A stretch of DNA of 64,000 nucleotides, from NCBI GenBank assembly GCA_027486655.1, contig JAIXOR010000016.1:62001-126000 (forward strand), read 5' to 3'. Below, piece after piece: positions 8,436-17,618 of the stretch. Source of the stretch: Verrucomicrobiaceae bacterium (GTDB lineage: Bacteria; Verrucomicrobiota; Verrucomicrobiia; Verrucomicrobiales; Akkermansiaceae). Positions within the stretch are counted from its first letter, which is position 1; each line of letters starts with the position of its first letter. The position numbers and the translations under genes are program-made. The notes under the pieces are model-generated. The model was not told the DNA's origin. It searched no databases and saw only the letters and a list, made by a program, of their open reading frames with translations.

Positions 8436-9326
8436 TCACTTGATCTCCATGCCGCTCTTCGGCCAGATCCAGCGCTGCACCTTGCCTTCCTTGATCAGAG
8501 CCTTGGCCTGGATGGTTTTCACCCCGAAGATGGTCTCCGCCTTGTAATCGGCGAGACCTGCCTGATAGGCGGTGCCTTCGAAGGTCTCATCCGGCGCGGC
8601 CTTCCACGACAGCACCTGATCGTAGGTGAACTCCTTGATCTCGCCATTGCGGATGCTGTCCTGCATCAGCTTGACCACATTCACCGGACCTGTGGCGGCC
8701 GGCGCGGGAGCGGGTTCCGGGGCTGGTGCAGGCTCCGGTGCGGGTGCCGGTGCGGGAGTGGGTTCGGGCATCGGTGCGACTGGTGGTGCGGGCGCGGGTT
8801 CCGCGGAGTCCCCGGCCGGAGCCGGTGCAGGCTCGGGCGCTGGCGCGGGAGTCGGCGCGGGAGTCGGAGTGGGTTCCGGGGCCGGAGCGGGCTCAGGGGC
8901 AGGAGCCGGCTCTGGTGCCGGAGCGGGCTTGGCGCTGGGTGGATTGGCCGCCAGTTGTTCGAGAAGATCGGTTTTGTCGATCGGCAGCACGATCGTGTAG
9001 GCGGTGCTGCCAGGGCGGACCACCGCCTTGTCCCCATCGAGGCGAAGCAGTTTCGCGCGGCTGCCCTCCGCCACGGTCAGCGTCAACCCCGAGTCCTCAT
9101 CGGCAAACTGGATCTCCGCCTTGAGCGTGACCTGTTCCGGCAATTGATCCGGAGTGATCTTCGACAGGTCGACATCCGGCTTTGGCATGAGTTGTTCGAT
9201 GATCGGGGCGACCGTCGGCACCTTCTGGGCCGTGATTCCGGTGATCGAGTATCGAAGACCGGGCTCGAAAAAATAACCGAGGAATCCGGAGGCGGCCATG
9301 CCGGCGAGAATCAGGAAAAGTTTCAT
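8436..9326 (-). CDS. membrane-anchored Pro/Ala-rich hypothetical protein
   Basis: A 296-residue protein of unknown function. An N-terminal hydrophobic segment (MKLFLILAGMAASGFLGYFF) looks like a signal anchor. A ~90-residue domain follows, then a long low-complexity linker of PAPAPEP-type repeats (about residues 125-210, DNA 8695-8935), and a compact C-terminal domain of ~75 residues ending WIWPKSGMEIK. The middle linker resembles the periplasm-spanning Pro-rich regions of TonB-like proteins, but no TonB C-terminal motif is seen. It could span the periplasm or cell wall. Convergent with the CheY-like gene, 14 nt between stops. Confidence 0.8.
   Translation of the reverse strand: MKLFLILAGMAASGFLGYFFEPGLRYSITGITAQKVPTVAPIIEQLMPKPDVDLSKITPDQLPEQVTLKAEIQFADEDSGLTLTVAEGSRAKLLRLDGDKAVVRPGSTAYTIVLPIDKTDLLEQLAANPPSAKPAPAPEPAPAPEPAPAPEPTPTPAPTPAPAPEPAPAPAGDSAEPAPAPPVAPMPEPTPAPAPAPEPAPAPEPAPAPAATGPVNVVKLMQDSIRNGEIKEFTYDQVLSWKAAPDETFEGTAYQAGLADYKAETIFGVKTIQAKALIKEGKVQRWIWPKSGMEIK
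8695..8935. repeat. low-complexity GC-rich coding repeat (Pro-Ala-Pro-Glu)
   Basis: Imperfect tandem 6- to 18-nt units encode PAPAPEP/PAPTPAP runs in the minus-strand gene. It is a codon-level repeat prone to slippage and explains several spurious Gly/Ala-rich frames on the opposite strand. Confidence 0.85.
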
Positions 9327-9371
9327 CTGAGGGCTGATACGTAACGAGCCGCCGGACCCTTGAAAAGATTT

Positions 9372-9737
9372 TTAGCGATCCGGACCCGGCCGGGTGAGGT
9401 GATCGAGCGCTTTGGCGAAGCTGGCGTTGGCAAGGAAATGCCGGAGCTTCGCGTCGATTTCATCGTGGTGCTCCGCGGACCACGATGAAATGGCCTCGGA
9501 TACCTCCTTCAGGGCTTCGAGGTGTGAGGCGGCGTCGCGATCCCGCCACGCGTGGTCGGCGATGACGGATTCACGACGGCGGAGGAGATCGATGAGCGGG
9601 GCGTGCACGGGCCCGAACAGAACGGGTTTTCCTGTTTTTGGCCAGCCTAGGCTGCGTCTCAACGGCCGTGTTGGACCAGCGGGGCAGGGATGCTGACAGA
9701 GTGGGAGCGCAATCCGCGTTGAAACCCGTGTTCGCAT
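9372..9737 (-). CDS. small hypothetical protein
   Basis: A 121-codon frame whose last ~85 residues look protein-like (GPVHAPLIDLLRRRESVIAD, then an amphipathic helical stretch ending LDHLTRPGPDR). The N-terminal ~35 residues are Arg/Pro-rich and look non-coding, so the true start is probably internal and non-ATG (for example the GTG of PVHAP). No family is recognised. It lies between the Pro/Ala-rich gene and the divergent SGNH hydrolase gene. Confidence 0.4.
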   Translation of the reverse strand: MRTRVSTRIALPLCQHPCPAGPTRPLRRSLGWPKTGKPVLFGPVHAPLIDLLRRRESVIADHAWRDRDAASHLEALKEVSEAISSWSAEHHDEIDAKLRHFLANASFAKALDHLTRPGPDR

Positions 9738-9757
9738 ACCATCGCGCCGTCATCGTC

Positions 9758-10459
9758 ATGAAGCCCATCCTCGCACTTCTTTCCTTCCTGCTTCTCGCCA
9801 TCGCTTCGCTGCGGGCCGCCCCGCTTGATGGGCTTCGAGGGAATCTGGAAACGCCCTGGCCGAAGAACCGCACGATCAACCTGGTCTTCCACGGCCACAG
9901 CGTGCCGTCCGGGTATCACAAAACCCCGATGGTGAAACCCTTCGATTCCTACCCGCATCTGGTCCATGTCCGATTGAAGGAGCTTTTCCCCCACGCGGTG
10001 GTCAATGTGATCCTCACCTCGATCGGCGGAGAGGACAGCGTTTCCGGGGCCGCGCGCTTCGAACGCGATGTGCTTCCCCACAAGCCGGACCTGGTCTTCA
10101 TCGACTACGCGCTCAACGACCGCCGCAAGCCGCTTGAAGTGGTCGAGCGCTCGTGGCGTTCGATGATCGCCGCCGCGCGCAAGCAGGGGATTCCCGTCGT
10201 GTTGATCACCCCCACCGGCGACGCCACCGCGGATCTCGCCAAGGCGGGGGATCCGCTGCACGAACGCGCGGAGCTGATCCGCAGGATCGCGGCGGATGAA
10301 AAGGTGCTGCTTGCCGATGTGTCGGCCACCTGGTCGCGGGCGGGTGCGCAGGACGCGCTGCTCAGCCAGGTGAACCATCCGAATCGGAAGGGCCATGAGG
10401 TGGCAGCCGATGCGATCTGGAAATCCCTTGAAGACGGTGGATTGAAAAGACCGGACTAA
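9758..10459 (+). CDS. secreted SGNH/GDSL-family hydrolase
   Basis: 233 residues with a clear signal peptide (MKPILALLSFLLLAIASLRA). SGNH blocks are present in order: GHSVPSGY near the N-terminus (Ser block, with His in place of the Asp of GDS), an ND pair in FIDYALND (block III), and NHPNRKGH (block V, His). The family covers esterases/lipases and carbohydrate deacetylases. Placed 13 nt before a secreted GH2 glycosidase in the same direction, it may remove acetyl groups from the same glycan; that is inference. The ATG at 9758 is preferred over upstream in-frame codons because it starts the signal peptide. The stop TAA is part of a CTAACA motif. Confidence 0.8.
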   Translation: MKPILALLSFLLLAIASLRAAPLDGLRGNLETPWPKNRTINLVFHGHSVPSGYHKTPMVKPFDSYPHLVHVRLKELFPHAVVNVILTSIGGEDSVSGAARFERDVLPHKPDLVFIDYALNDRRKPLEVVERSWRSMIAAARKQGIPVVLITPTGDATADLAKAGDPLHERAELIRRIAADEKVLLADVSATWSRAGAQDALLSQVNHPNRKGHEVAADAIWKSLEDGGLKRPD

Positions 10460-10472
10460 CAGAAAGGAACCC

Positions 10473-13289
10473 ATGAAAACCCTGGCGTGTATCTCTTGGT
10501 TGGCGGCCATCGGGATGGCCGCTGTGGCTGGCGAAGGGATCGATCTGTCCGGCGAGTGGCGGTTTGCCCTGGATCCAAACGACCATGGCGCGCATGCGAA
10601 GCCGGAGGACTGGAGCTTTCCTGACAAGATCCGCCTGCCCGGGACCGTGGCCGCCCAGGGATTCGGAGAGCGTCCTTCGATGAAAACCGCGTGGACGGGC
10701 GAGGGGTGGCGATATCCGGAAATGTTCAAGGAATGGCAGGCCGATGGAAACTTCAAGTTCCCGTTCTTCCTCCAGCCGCCGCGGCACTACGTCGGCCCGG
10801 CGTGGTACCAGCGCGAGATCGTCATTCCGGAACATTGGAAGGACCGGCAGGTCACGCTCCACCTCGAGCGCGTGCACTGGACCAGCACGGTCTGGATCAA
10901 CGGTGCCAAGGCCGGCGAGGGGGAATCTCTCGGCACCCCGCACGAGTTCGACCTCGGAACGCTCCCTCCCGGCAGACATCAACTCACGCTGCGGGTGGAC
11001 AACCGGATGCGTGACATCAATGTCGGCCCGCTCAGCCACAGCATGACCGACCACACGCAGGGCAACTGGAACGGCGTGGTCGGCAGGATGGAACTGAGAC
11101 ATCGCGATCCACGGAACTTCATCCGCCTCGTCCGGGTGGATCCCGCTGCCGACGGCACGGTGAAACTGCGGATTTCAGGCAAAGCCGGCGACGCCGGTCA
11201 GGATGGTCCTTCGATCGTCGTGCGCGATGCCGCCGGGGGGCTGGCGAAGCTGGCAGGCGGCAGACCGGTTACGGATCGCGATGGGTCCTTCGAGTTGGAA
11301 CTCGTCGCCAAGGTTCCCGGCCCGGTGAAGACATGGGATGAGTTCTCACCCGCGCTCCATCGATGGATCGTGGAACTGGAAAGCGGCGACGACATGCCCT
11401 TCGACCGCAAGGAGGTCAGGTTCGGCATCCGCGAGGTCGGCACGAGGGACGGCCGCATCACGCTCAACGGCCGCAAGACCTTCCTGCGTGGCACGCTGGA
11501 GTGCTGCATCTTTCCTCTAACAGGGCATCCGCCGGTCGATGTCGATTCGTGGAAACGCATCGTGCGCATTTGCAAGGAGCACGGGTTGAACCACATCCGC
11601 TTTCACTCGTGGTGCCCGCCCGAGGCAGCCTTCATCGCGGCGGACGAGCTTGGATTTTACTATCAGGTCGAGGTTTCCTCATGGGCCAACCAGGGCGCGG
11701 AGATCGGCGGCGGGCGTCCGCTCGACGCATGGATCGAACGTGAATCCCAGCGCATGCTCGACGCCTACGGCAACCATCCGTCCTTCCTGCTCATGGCCTA
11801 TGGCAACGAACCCGGCGGCAGGAACCATGCGAGGTGGCTCCAGTCCTGGGTGGCGCGCCGCAAGGCGGACGACCCGCGGCGGCTTTACACCACCGGATCT
11901 GGCTGGACGATCATGCCGGGCAGCGATTTTCACAGCACGCCGGACCCGCGCCTCCAGCAGTGGGGCGAGGGCCTCAAGTCGATCCTCAACCGCCAGCCAC
12001 CGGGCACGGATTTCGACTGGCGGGACCGCATCGCGAAACACGGGGCCACGCCGGTCATCTCCCACGAGATCGGCCAGTGGTGCGCTTATCCGGACTTCCG
12101 CGAGATCGACAGATACACCGGCTACTTCAAGGCGCGGAACTTCGAGATCTTCCGTGAGACGGCGCGTCGCAACGGCCTGCTCGATCAGGCGGGGGACTTT
12201 CTAACGGCCTCCGGAAAACTCCAGACGCTTGCCTACAAACACGACATTGAGGCGGCCCTGCGCACACCCGGTTTCGGCGGATTCCAACTGCTCGATCTTC
12301 ACGATTTCCCCGGTCAAGGGACGGCGCTGGTCGGCGTGCTCAACGCCTTCTGGGACTCGAAAGGCTATGTGAGCGCCGATGACTACCGCCGTTTCTGCGG
12401 GCCCGTGGTGCCGCTGATCCGCACCAGGTCGATGGTTCTAACAAGCGACGAAACGCTTTCCGCTGAGGTCGATCTCGCCCAGTTCGGAGCGGAGGATTTC
12501 AAGCAACTGGAAACCGAGTGGTGCCTCGCCACCGAGGCGGGTGATGTGATCGCCACCGGCAGGTTCCCCGCAAAGGATCTTGCGGCCGGGGAACTCCACC
12601 CGCTGGGCCGGATCGAAGTTCCGCTGGCCAAGGTCACGCAGGCCGCGAAGCTGGTCCTTGAAATCGGCTCCGCGAAGTGCGGGTTTGCCAACGACTGGGA
12701 CTTCTTCGTGTATCCCGCGGCCGTCCAGGCCGCGCCGGCCACCGTGTTTGTGACCCGCGATTGGGCAGCGGCTTCTTCGGCGCTGGAGAAGGGGAGGAAA
12801 GTCCTGTGGTGTCCACCCGCCGATGCGGTGGCCGATGATCCGGAGCGGCCCTTGGTCGCCGGGTTTTCACCGGTCTTCTGGAACACCGCATGGACCCAGT
12901 GGCAAGCGCCGCACACGCTCGGCATCCTCTGCGATCCGAAACACCCCGCGCTCGCCGGCTTCCCGACCGATCCGCACTCGAACTGGCAGTGGTGGGAGCT
13001 CCAGCAAAACGCGCGGCCCTTCATCGTTACGCCCATGAAGGACCTGCGGCCGGTGGTCCAGGTCATCGACGATTGGTTCACCAACCGCAAACTCGCCTAT
13101 GTCTTCGAGGCCCGCGTCGGCAAGGGGAGCCTGCTCGCCTGCGCCATCGATTTGACACAAACCCAGGGCAGGCCGGTCGCCTCGCAGTTGCGGTCCTCGG
13201 TGATCGGCTACATGGAAAGCGATGCCTTCCGTCCCGCGGCCCGCCTGGAGGCCGCATCGCTGTCCTCCCTTGTCCGCAAGCCGCAATGA
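10473..13289 (+). CDS. secreted GH2-family glycoside hydrolase (beta-galactosidase-like)
   Basis: A 938-residue protein with a signal peptide (MKTLACISWLAAIGMAAVAG). The GH2 layout is visible: a jelly-roll sugar-binding domain (about 25-200, for example GPAWYQREIVIPEHW), an Ig-like sandwich, then a TIM barrel with acid/base Glu446 in YGNEPGG and nucleophile Glu532 in SHEIGQW. About 300 extra C-terminal residues form further beta domains. GH2 enzymes include beta-galactosidases, beta-mannosidases, glucuronidases and arabinosidases; the substrate cannot be fixed from sequence. It follows the SGNH hydrolase by 13 nt, so the two are probably co-expressed on one oligosaccharide. Two TCTAACR motifs and a TTCTAACAA lie inside the gene. 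Confidence 0.88.
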   Translation: MKTLACISWLAAIGMAAVAGEGIDLSGEWRFALDPNDHGAHAKPEDWSFPDKIRLPGTVAAQGFGERPSMKTAWTGEGWRYPEMFKEWQADGNFKFPFFLQPPRHYVGPAWYQREIVIPEHWKDRQVTLHLERVHWTSTVWINGAKAGEGESLGTPHEFDLGTLPPGRHQLTLRVDNRMRDINVGPLSHSMTDHTQGNWNGVVGRMELRHRDPRNFIRLVRVDPAADGTVKLRISGKAGDAGQDGPSIVVRDAAGGLAKLAGGRPVTDRDGSFELELVAKVPGPVKTWDEFSPALHRWIVELESGDDMPFDRKEVRFGIREVGTRDGRITLNGRKTFLRGTLECCIFPLTGHPPVDVDSWKRIVRICKEHGLNHIRFHSWCPPEAAFIAADELGFYYQVEVSSWANQGAEIGGGRPLDAWIERESQRMLDAYGNHPSFLLMAYGNEPGGRNHARWLQSWVARRKADDPRRLYTTGSGWTIMPGSDFHSTPDPRLQQWGEGLKSILNRQPPGTDFDWRDRIAKHGATPVISHEIGQWCAYPDFREIDRYTGYFKARNFEIFRETARRNGLLDQAGDFLTASGKLQTLAYKHDIEAALRTPGFGGFQLLDLHDFPGQGTALVGVLNAFWDSKGYVSADDYRRFCGPVVPLIRTRSMVLTSDETLSAEVDLAQFGAEDFKQLETEWCLATEAGDVIATGRFPAKDLAAGELHPLGRIEVPLAKVTQAAKLVLEIGSAKCGFANDWDFFVYPAAVQAAPATVFVTRDWAAASSALEKGRKVLWCPPADAVADDPERPLVAGFSPVFWNTAWTQWQAPHTLGILCDPKHPALAGFPTDPHSNWQWWELQQNARPFIVTPMKDLRPVVQVIDDWFTNRKLAYVFEARVGKGSLLACAIDLTQTQGRPVASQLRSSVIGYMESDAFRPAARLEAASLSSLVRKPQ

Positions 13290-13363
13290 CTCCGGAGGAT
13301 CCACCCACCGGGGGTGGGAATTCGGGTTTGAAACATCGGGAGGCACCCCCCAGAGTCCCGCCC

Positions 13364-14782
13364 GTGATTCCCAACGTCCTCGCCGAACGCTACGCCTCGC
13401 CCGCCCTCCAAGCCATTTGGTCCGCCGAAGGGCGGATCGTGCTCGAACGCGAATTCTGGATCGCCGTGATGAAGGCGCAGAAGGACCTCGGCCTGGACAT
13501 CCCCGCGGAAGCCATCGCCGCTTATGAAAAGGTCAAGGACCAGGTGGATCCCGCATCCATCATGGCCCGCGAGCGGGTGACCCGCCACGATGTGAAGGCG
13601 CGCATCGAGGAGTTCAACGACCTTGCCGGCCACGAACAGGTCCACAAGGGGATGACTTCGCGCGATCTCACCGAGAACGTCGAGCAGCTCCAGACCTTCC
13701 GCTCGCTGCTTGTCATCCGCGACAAGACGATCGCCGCGCTGCGCCGCATGCGCGAGCGCTCCGAGCAGTGGAGCGAACTCATCCTGACCGCACGCACCCA
13801 CAACGTGGCCGCCCAGCCGACCACCCTGGGCAAGCGTGTGGCGATGTTTGGCGAGGAATTGTTAGGCGGACTTGCCGCGCTTGAGGCGGTGATCGCCACC
13901 TATCAGGTCCGCGGCCTCAAGGGCGCCGTGGGCACCCAGATGGACCAGCTTTCGCTCTTCGAGGGCGACGCCGCCAAGGTCGCGGAGCTGGAAAAACGCG
14001 TGGTCGCCCACCTCGGCATGCCGGCGGTCTTCACCAACGTCGGCCAGGTTTATCCGCGCTCGCTGGACTTCCGCGTGGTGGCCGCCCTCACCGATCTCTG
14101 CTCCGGCCCGTCCTCGTTCTGCCGCACGCTGCGTCTCATGGCCGGCCACGAGACGGCGAGCGAGGGCTTTGCTCCCGGCCAGACCGGCTCCAGCGCCATG
14201 CCCCACAAGATGAACTCCCGCTCCTGCGAGCGTGTGAACGGCTTCCACGTGATCCTCAAGGGCTACCTGCAAATGGCCGCGGGCCTTGCCGGCGATCAAT
14301 GGAACGAGGGCGATGTCTCCTGCTCCGTGGTCCGCCGCGTGATGCTGCCGGACTCGTTCTACTCCATCGATGGCATGTTTGAAACCTTCCTCACCATCCT
14401 CGATCAGATGGATGCCTACGAGGCGGTGATCCACGCGGAGACCGCCCACTACCTGCCCTTCCTCATGACCACCACCATCATGATGGAGGCGGTGAAATCC
14501 GGCGTCGGACGCGAGACCGCGCACAAGGCGATCAAGGAGCACGCCGTGGCCACCGTGAATGATCTGCGGAATGGAAGCATCGATCGCAACAATCTGGTCG
14601 ACCGCCTCGCCGGAGACGCTCGGCTTGGCATGTCCCGCGAGTCGCTCGACGCCATCCTCGCCCGCGGCGACCGCGAGTCCGGTGCGGCGAAATCGCAGGT
14701 GGAGGCCTTTGCCGCCACGGTCAGGGCCCTCGAATCCGCCCACCCGCAGGCTGCGGCTTACGGGCCGGGGTCGATCCTGTGA
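13364..14782 (+). CDS. purB: adenylosuccinate lyase
   Basis: About 472 residues. It catalyses two fumarate-releasing steps of purine synthesis (SAICAR to AICAR; adenylosuccinate to AMP). The aspartase/fumarase superfamily signature is intact as GSSAMPHKMN, with the catalytic-loop Ser within it, and TSRDLTENVEQ and ARTHNVAAQPTT match family blocks. The start chosen is GTG 13364 (IPNVLAERYASPALQ), where PurB homology begins. An in-frame ATG at 13286 overlaps the GH2 stop (ATGA) and would add 26 unlike residues. A small CCCACC/GGTGGG hairpin (13304-13318) lies in between, favouring the later start. Confidence 0.93.
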   Translation: MIPNVLAERYASPALQAIWSAEGRIVLEREFWIAVMKAQKDLGLDIPAEAIAAYEKVKDQVDPASIMARERVTRHDVKARIEEFNDLAGHEQVHKGMTSRDLTENVEQLQTFRSLLVIRDKTIAALRRMRERSEQWSELILTARTHNVAAQPTTLGKRVAMFGEELLGGLAALEAVIATYQVRGLKGAVGTQMDQLSLFEGDAAKVAELEKRVVAHLGMPAVFTNVGQVYPRSLDFRVVAALTDLCSGPSSFCRTLRLMAGHETASEGFAPGQTGSSAMPHKMNSRSCERVNGFHVILKGYLQMAAGLAGDQWNEGDVSCSVVRRVMLPDSFYSIDGMFETFLTILDQMDAYEAVIHAETAHYLPFLMTTTIMMEAVKSGVGRETAHKAIKEHAVATVNDLRNGSIDRNNLVDRLAGDARLGMSRESLDAILARGDRESGAAKSQVEAFAATVRALESAHPQAAAYGPGSIL

Positions 14783-14794
14783 GATCCCTGCCGG

Positions 14795-16621
14795 CTACTG
14801 CCCGACGGGTGGCGGGCGTTTTCCGAGACGCCCCGCCACTTCCAGCAGCAGCCTGCCGGCGATTCCGGATTCCTCCATTTCCTCGATCACTTCGCGGGCC
14901 AGTCCGGGTTTGTCGGTGATCAGCCCATCCACGCCCTTGCCGATCTGCGCGGCCATGTCGAGGGGATCATTGACGGTCCACACGTGCACATCGATGCCGC
15001 GGCGCTTTGCTTCCGCGAGGAGCCGTCGCGGGGTGGAACGCGCGTTGAGTCCGAGAAACGAAACCTCCAATCGGGTGAGATCCCCCAAGGCCACCGAGGA
15101 AAGCAAACCGCGTTTCCATGCGGGCCTGGCCTGGCCGATGCGTTTCACCGCCTGGTGATCCAGCGACATGACCATCACCTGATCCTGTATTCCCGCCTGT
15201 TCGACCACCTCCACCACGCGTTCCTCCAGCCGTCCGCGCGGGCCGTAGGATTTCAACTCGATGAGCACGCCGCAGCGGTCCCGGCAGAGATCGAGCACCT
15301 CTGCGAGGCGCGGCACGCGTTCGCCGGAAAACTCCGTGCTTTTCCAGGAGCCGATGTCGATGTCCGCCACTTCCCGGTCCGTGAGTTCGCGCAGGACCGC
15401 CGCTTTGCCGCCGAGACGCATGAAGTCCTTGTCGTGAAACACCAGCACTGTGCCCTCCGCGTTTTCCTGCACATCCACCTCCACCCAGTCGGCACCTTCG
15501 GCGATGGCCTGCTTCACGGCGGCGAGCGTGTTCTCCGGCGCATCGGCCGAGGCTCCGCGATGGGCGATGACCATGGGGCGCTTGTCATCATGCAGGGAAT
15601 CCAGCCACCGATGGCACAGCCACACGGTGAGGGCGCAGGCGGAAAGCCCGGCAGCGGCCAGCACCGGCGGACGGGGCAGTGCCACGGGTTCGCAGTGGGG
15701 CAGCGGTCCCTCCTCATCGTCCAGAGGGGATTCCTGATAGAGACGCATGTTGCGCAAGGCCAGCAGTGCCAGTCCGCAGAATCCGGCAAGCCAGAGCGAG
15801 GCCGCCGCGAGCGCAAAACAAAGGCCCAGCGCCGTCACCAGCAGGCCGGGGTCCTCGATGAGCCGGGTGCTGGCGGACAATGCGAGTGTGCTCCACGGCC
15901 ACTGCAAGGCGGAGGCGGCCAGCGGCGTGAAGACCGCCCATGCGGCGATCCCGAGAAACACCCGCAGCCTTTGCCCGTGGACCGCCTGTCGGGAAAGCGC
16001 CAGCGCCTCGCGTGGCGACCGGCCCTGGAAGATGACGAGGGGCAGCGCATGCACCGCCCCGGTGGCATAGCGGGCCAGCACCAGCAGATGGAAAAACCCG
16101 ACGATCCCTCCAAGCGCGAGCGCCTTGCGGAACTCCGTGGTTTTCCCGGCGAGATGATAGTTGATATCATGATCGCCCAGAAAGATGTGATAAACTCCGG
16201 CCAGGGCCGCGGCGAAGGGCAGGGACAAAAGCACCGCACCCAGCAACAGTCGCAGGGACAACCTCAGCAGTCGCGGCAAGGCCGGGACCAACCTCGCCAC
16301 CGTGGCCGCGAGGTGGTGCCGCCCGCCTTCAAGCGCCGCCCGTGCGGGAACCAGCATCGCCGAGTAACCAAGCAAACGCAGGGTGATCCCCAACGCGGCC
16401 AGAACCGGAAGCCCGAGCGCCCCGGCCGGGCTGGCGAGAAAACCCAGGATGTCCGCATCGCTCAAGGCGGGCTCCCCGCTGATCCGCACGGTGGCATGGA
16501 TCAAGGCGGTGGTCAGAGGCGCGGCCACCATCGCTTGAACCAGCGTGACAGCAAGATGCACCGCAAGCAGCGTGGTCCAGCCAAGACGGAAGGCTTGCAG
16601 GACCGGAACGACGCGATTCAT
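14795..16621 (-). CDS. membrane-anchored glycerophosphodiester phosphodiesterase
   Basis: A ~608-residue protein. The N-terminal ~325 residues form a multi-spanning membrane domain (about 6-8 hydrophobic segments) of the GDPD membrane-domain type. The C-terminal ~240 residues form the TIM-barrel GDPD domain with AHRGASADAPENT, WVEVDVQ and VFHDKDF, supplying the catalytic His pair and metal-binding Glu/Asp. It hydrolyses glycerophosphodiesters to glycerol-3-phosphate and an alcohol, probably in lipid recycling. ATG 16621 (MNRVVPVLQAF) is preferred; an ATG four codons upstream (16633) is also possible. Convergent with purB, 12 nt apart. Confidence 0.9.
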   Translation of the reverse strand: MNRVVPVLQAFRLGWTTLLAVHLAVTLVQAMVAAPLTTALIHATVRISGEPALSDADILGFLASPAGALGLPVLAALGITLRLLGYSAMLVPARAALEGGRHHLAATVARLVPALPRLLRLSLRLLLGAVLLSLPFAAALAGVYHIFLGDHDINYHLAGKTTEFRKALALGGIVGFFHLLVLARYATGAVHALPLVIFQGRSPREALALSRQAVHGQRLRVFLGIAAWAVFTPLAASALQWPWSTLALSASTRLIEDPGLLVTALGLCFALAAASLWLAGFCGLALLALRNMRLYQESPLDDEEGPLPHCEPVALPRPPVLAAAGLSACALTVWLCHRWLDSLHDDKRPMVIAHRGASADAPENTLAAVKQAIAEGADWVEVDVQENAEGTVLVFHDKDFMRLGGKAAVLRELTDREVADIDIGSWKSTEFSGERVPRLAEVLDLCRDRCGVLIELKSYGPRGRLEERVVEVVEQAGIQDQVMVMSLDHQAVKRIGQARPAWKRGLLSSVALGDLTRLEVSFLGLNARSTPRRLLAEAKRRGIDVHVWTVNDPLDMAAQIGKGVDGLITDKPGLAREVIEEMEESGIAGRLLLEVAGRLGKRPPPVGQ

Positions 16622-16712
16622 GGCGGCAACCACGCTTCACGAAGCACCGGCGATGTCACGCCGAATCCATGCAGGCCTTGTTCCGGATGAGGTCTCCGGT
16701 GCGCGCCGCGGC

Positions 16713-17606
16713 TCAGATCGTGCAGATTTGGACGCCTTGTTTGAGGCTGGCGATTTTGTCGGGGCGCTTGGGGATGAATTCCTGGCCGACGAAGCCCTTG
16801 TAGCCGGTGTCTGCGATGGCGCGCATGATGGCGGGGTAGAAGAGTTCCTGGGAATCGTCGATTTCGTTGCGCCCCGGAACGCCGCCGGTGTGGTAGTGGG
16901 AGATGTATTCGTGGCTGGAGCGGATGGTGGAGATCACATCGCCCTCCATGATCTGCATGTGATAGATATCATAAAGCAGCTTGAAGTTGGGGCTGCCGAT
17001 CTTTTTGCAGAGTTCCACGCCCCAGGCGGTGTGGTCGCACATGTAGTCCTTGTGGTTCACCTTGGAGTTGAGGAGTTCCATGACCAGGGTGATGCCGAGT
17101 TTCTCGGCGATGGGGAGGATGCGTTTGAGGCCGATGGCGCAGTTTTCGAGGCCTTGTTCATCGCTCATGCCGCCACGGTTGCCGGAGAAGCAGATGGCTT
17201 GTTTGGCACCGACTTCGGCACAGGCCTTGAGGTGCGGTTCGTAGGCGGCGACGAGGGCGTCGTGGTGTTCGATGCGGTTGAATGCGCGCTCGATGCCGCC
17301 GACCTTGACGCCGGAGGCGGTGGTGCCGCCGGGGAAGGAGACCATGGCGCAGGTCATGCCGTATTTCTTGAGCGTGGCGAAGTCCTCGGGCATGAGGAGC
17401 TCGATCGACTGGAGGCCGAACTCCTTGCCGGCGGTGCAGAGGTCGTCCAGGGAGATGTTGTTGTAGCACCATTTGCAGACCGAGTGGTTGATGCGGGTGC
17501 CCGGGGCGGCGGCTTCCGCGGCACCGAGGCGGGTGGCGAGGGATGCGGCGGCGGCGGTGATGGCGGCGGTTTTTCCGGTGTTCATGAGGAAGGAGCGTCG
17601 GTTCAT
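16713..17606 (-). CDS. TIM-barrel sugar isomerase/epimerase (hydroxypyruvate isomerase-like), Tat-type leader
   Basis: A 297-residue protein. The N-terminus, MNRRSFLMNTGKTAAITAAAASLA, has a twin-arginine-like motif and hydrophobic stretch, suggesting Tat export. The body is a xylose-isomerase-like TIM barrel resembling hydroxypyruvate isomerase (Hyi), with metal-ligand-type Glu/His residues (VMELLN, LLYDIYHMQIMEGD, GFVGQEFIP). The combination of a Tat leader and an AP-endonuclease-2 fold is common in Planctomycetes/Verrucomicrobia, where substrates are mostly unknown. It lies 12 nt after ybeY and could share its transcript. Confidence 0.82.
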   Translation of the reverse strand: MNRRSFLMNTGKTAAITAAAASLATRLGAAEAAAPGTRINHSVCKWCYNNISLDDLCTAGKEFGLQSIELLMPEDFATLKKYGMTCAMVSFPGGTTASGVKVGGIERAFNRIEHHDALVAAYEPHLKACAEVGAKQAICFSGNRGGMSDEQGLENCAIGLKRILPIAEKLGITLVMELLNSKVNHKDYMCDHTAWGVELCKKIGSPNFKLLYDIYHMQIMEGDVISTIRSSHEYISHYHTGGVPGRNEIDDSQELFYPAIMRAIADTGYKGFVGQEFIPKRPDKIASLKQGVQICTI

Positions 17607-17618
17607 GGCGGATGGATG

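Noticed and set aside
8695-8935. Regular short repeats that might suggest a CRISPR array
   Set aside because: The units are 6-18 nt coding repeats without spacers or constant-length repeats; no cas genes are in the window.
8626-9000. Gly/Ala-rich frames resembling PE_PGRS or silk-like proteins
   Set aside because: They are complements of the PAPAPEP repeat in the minus-strand gene.
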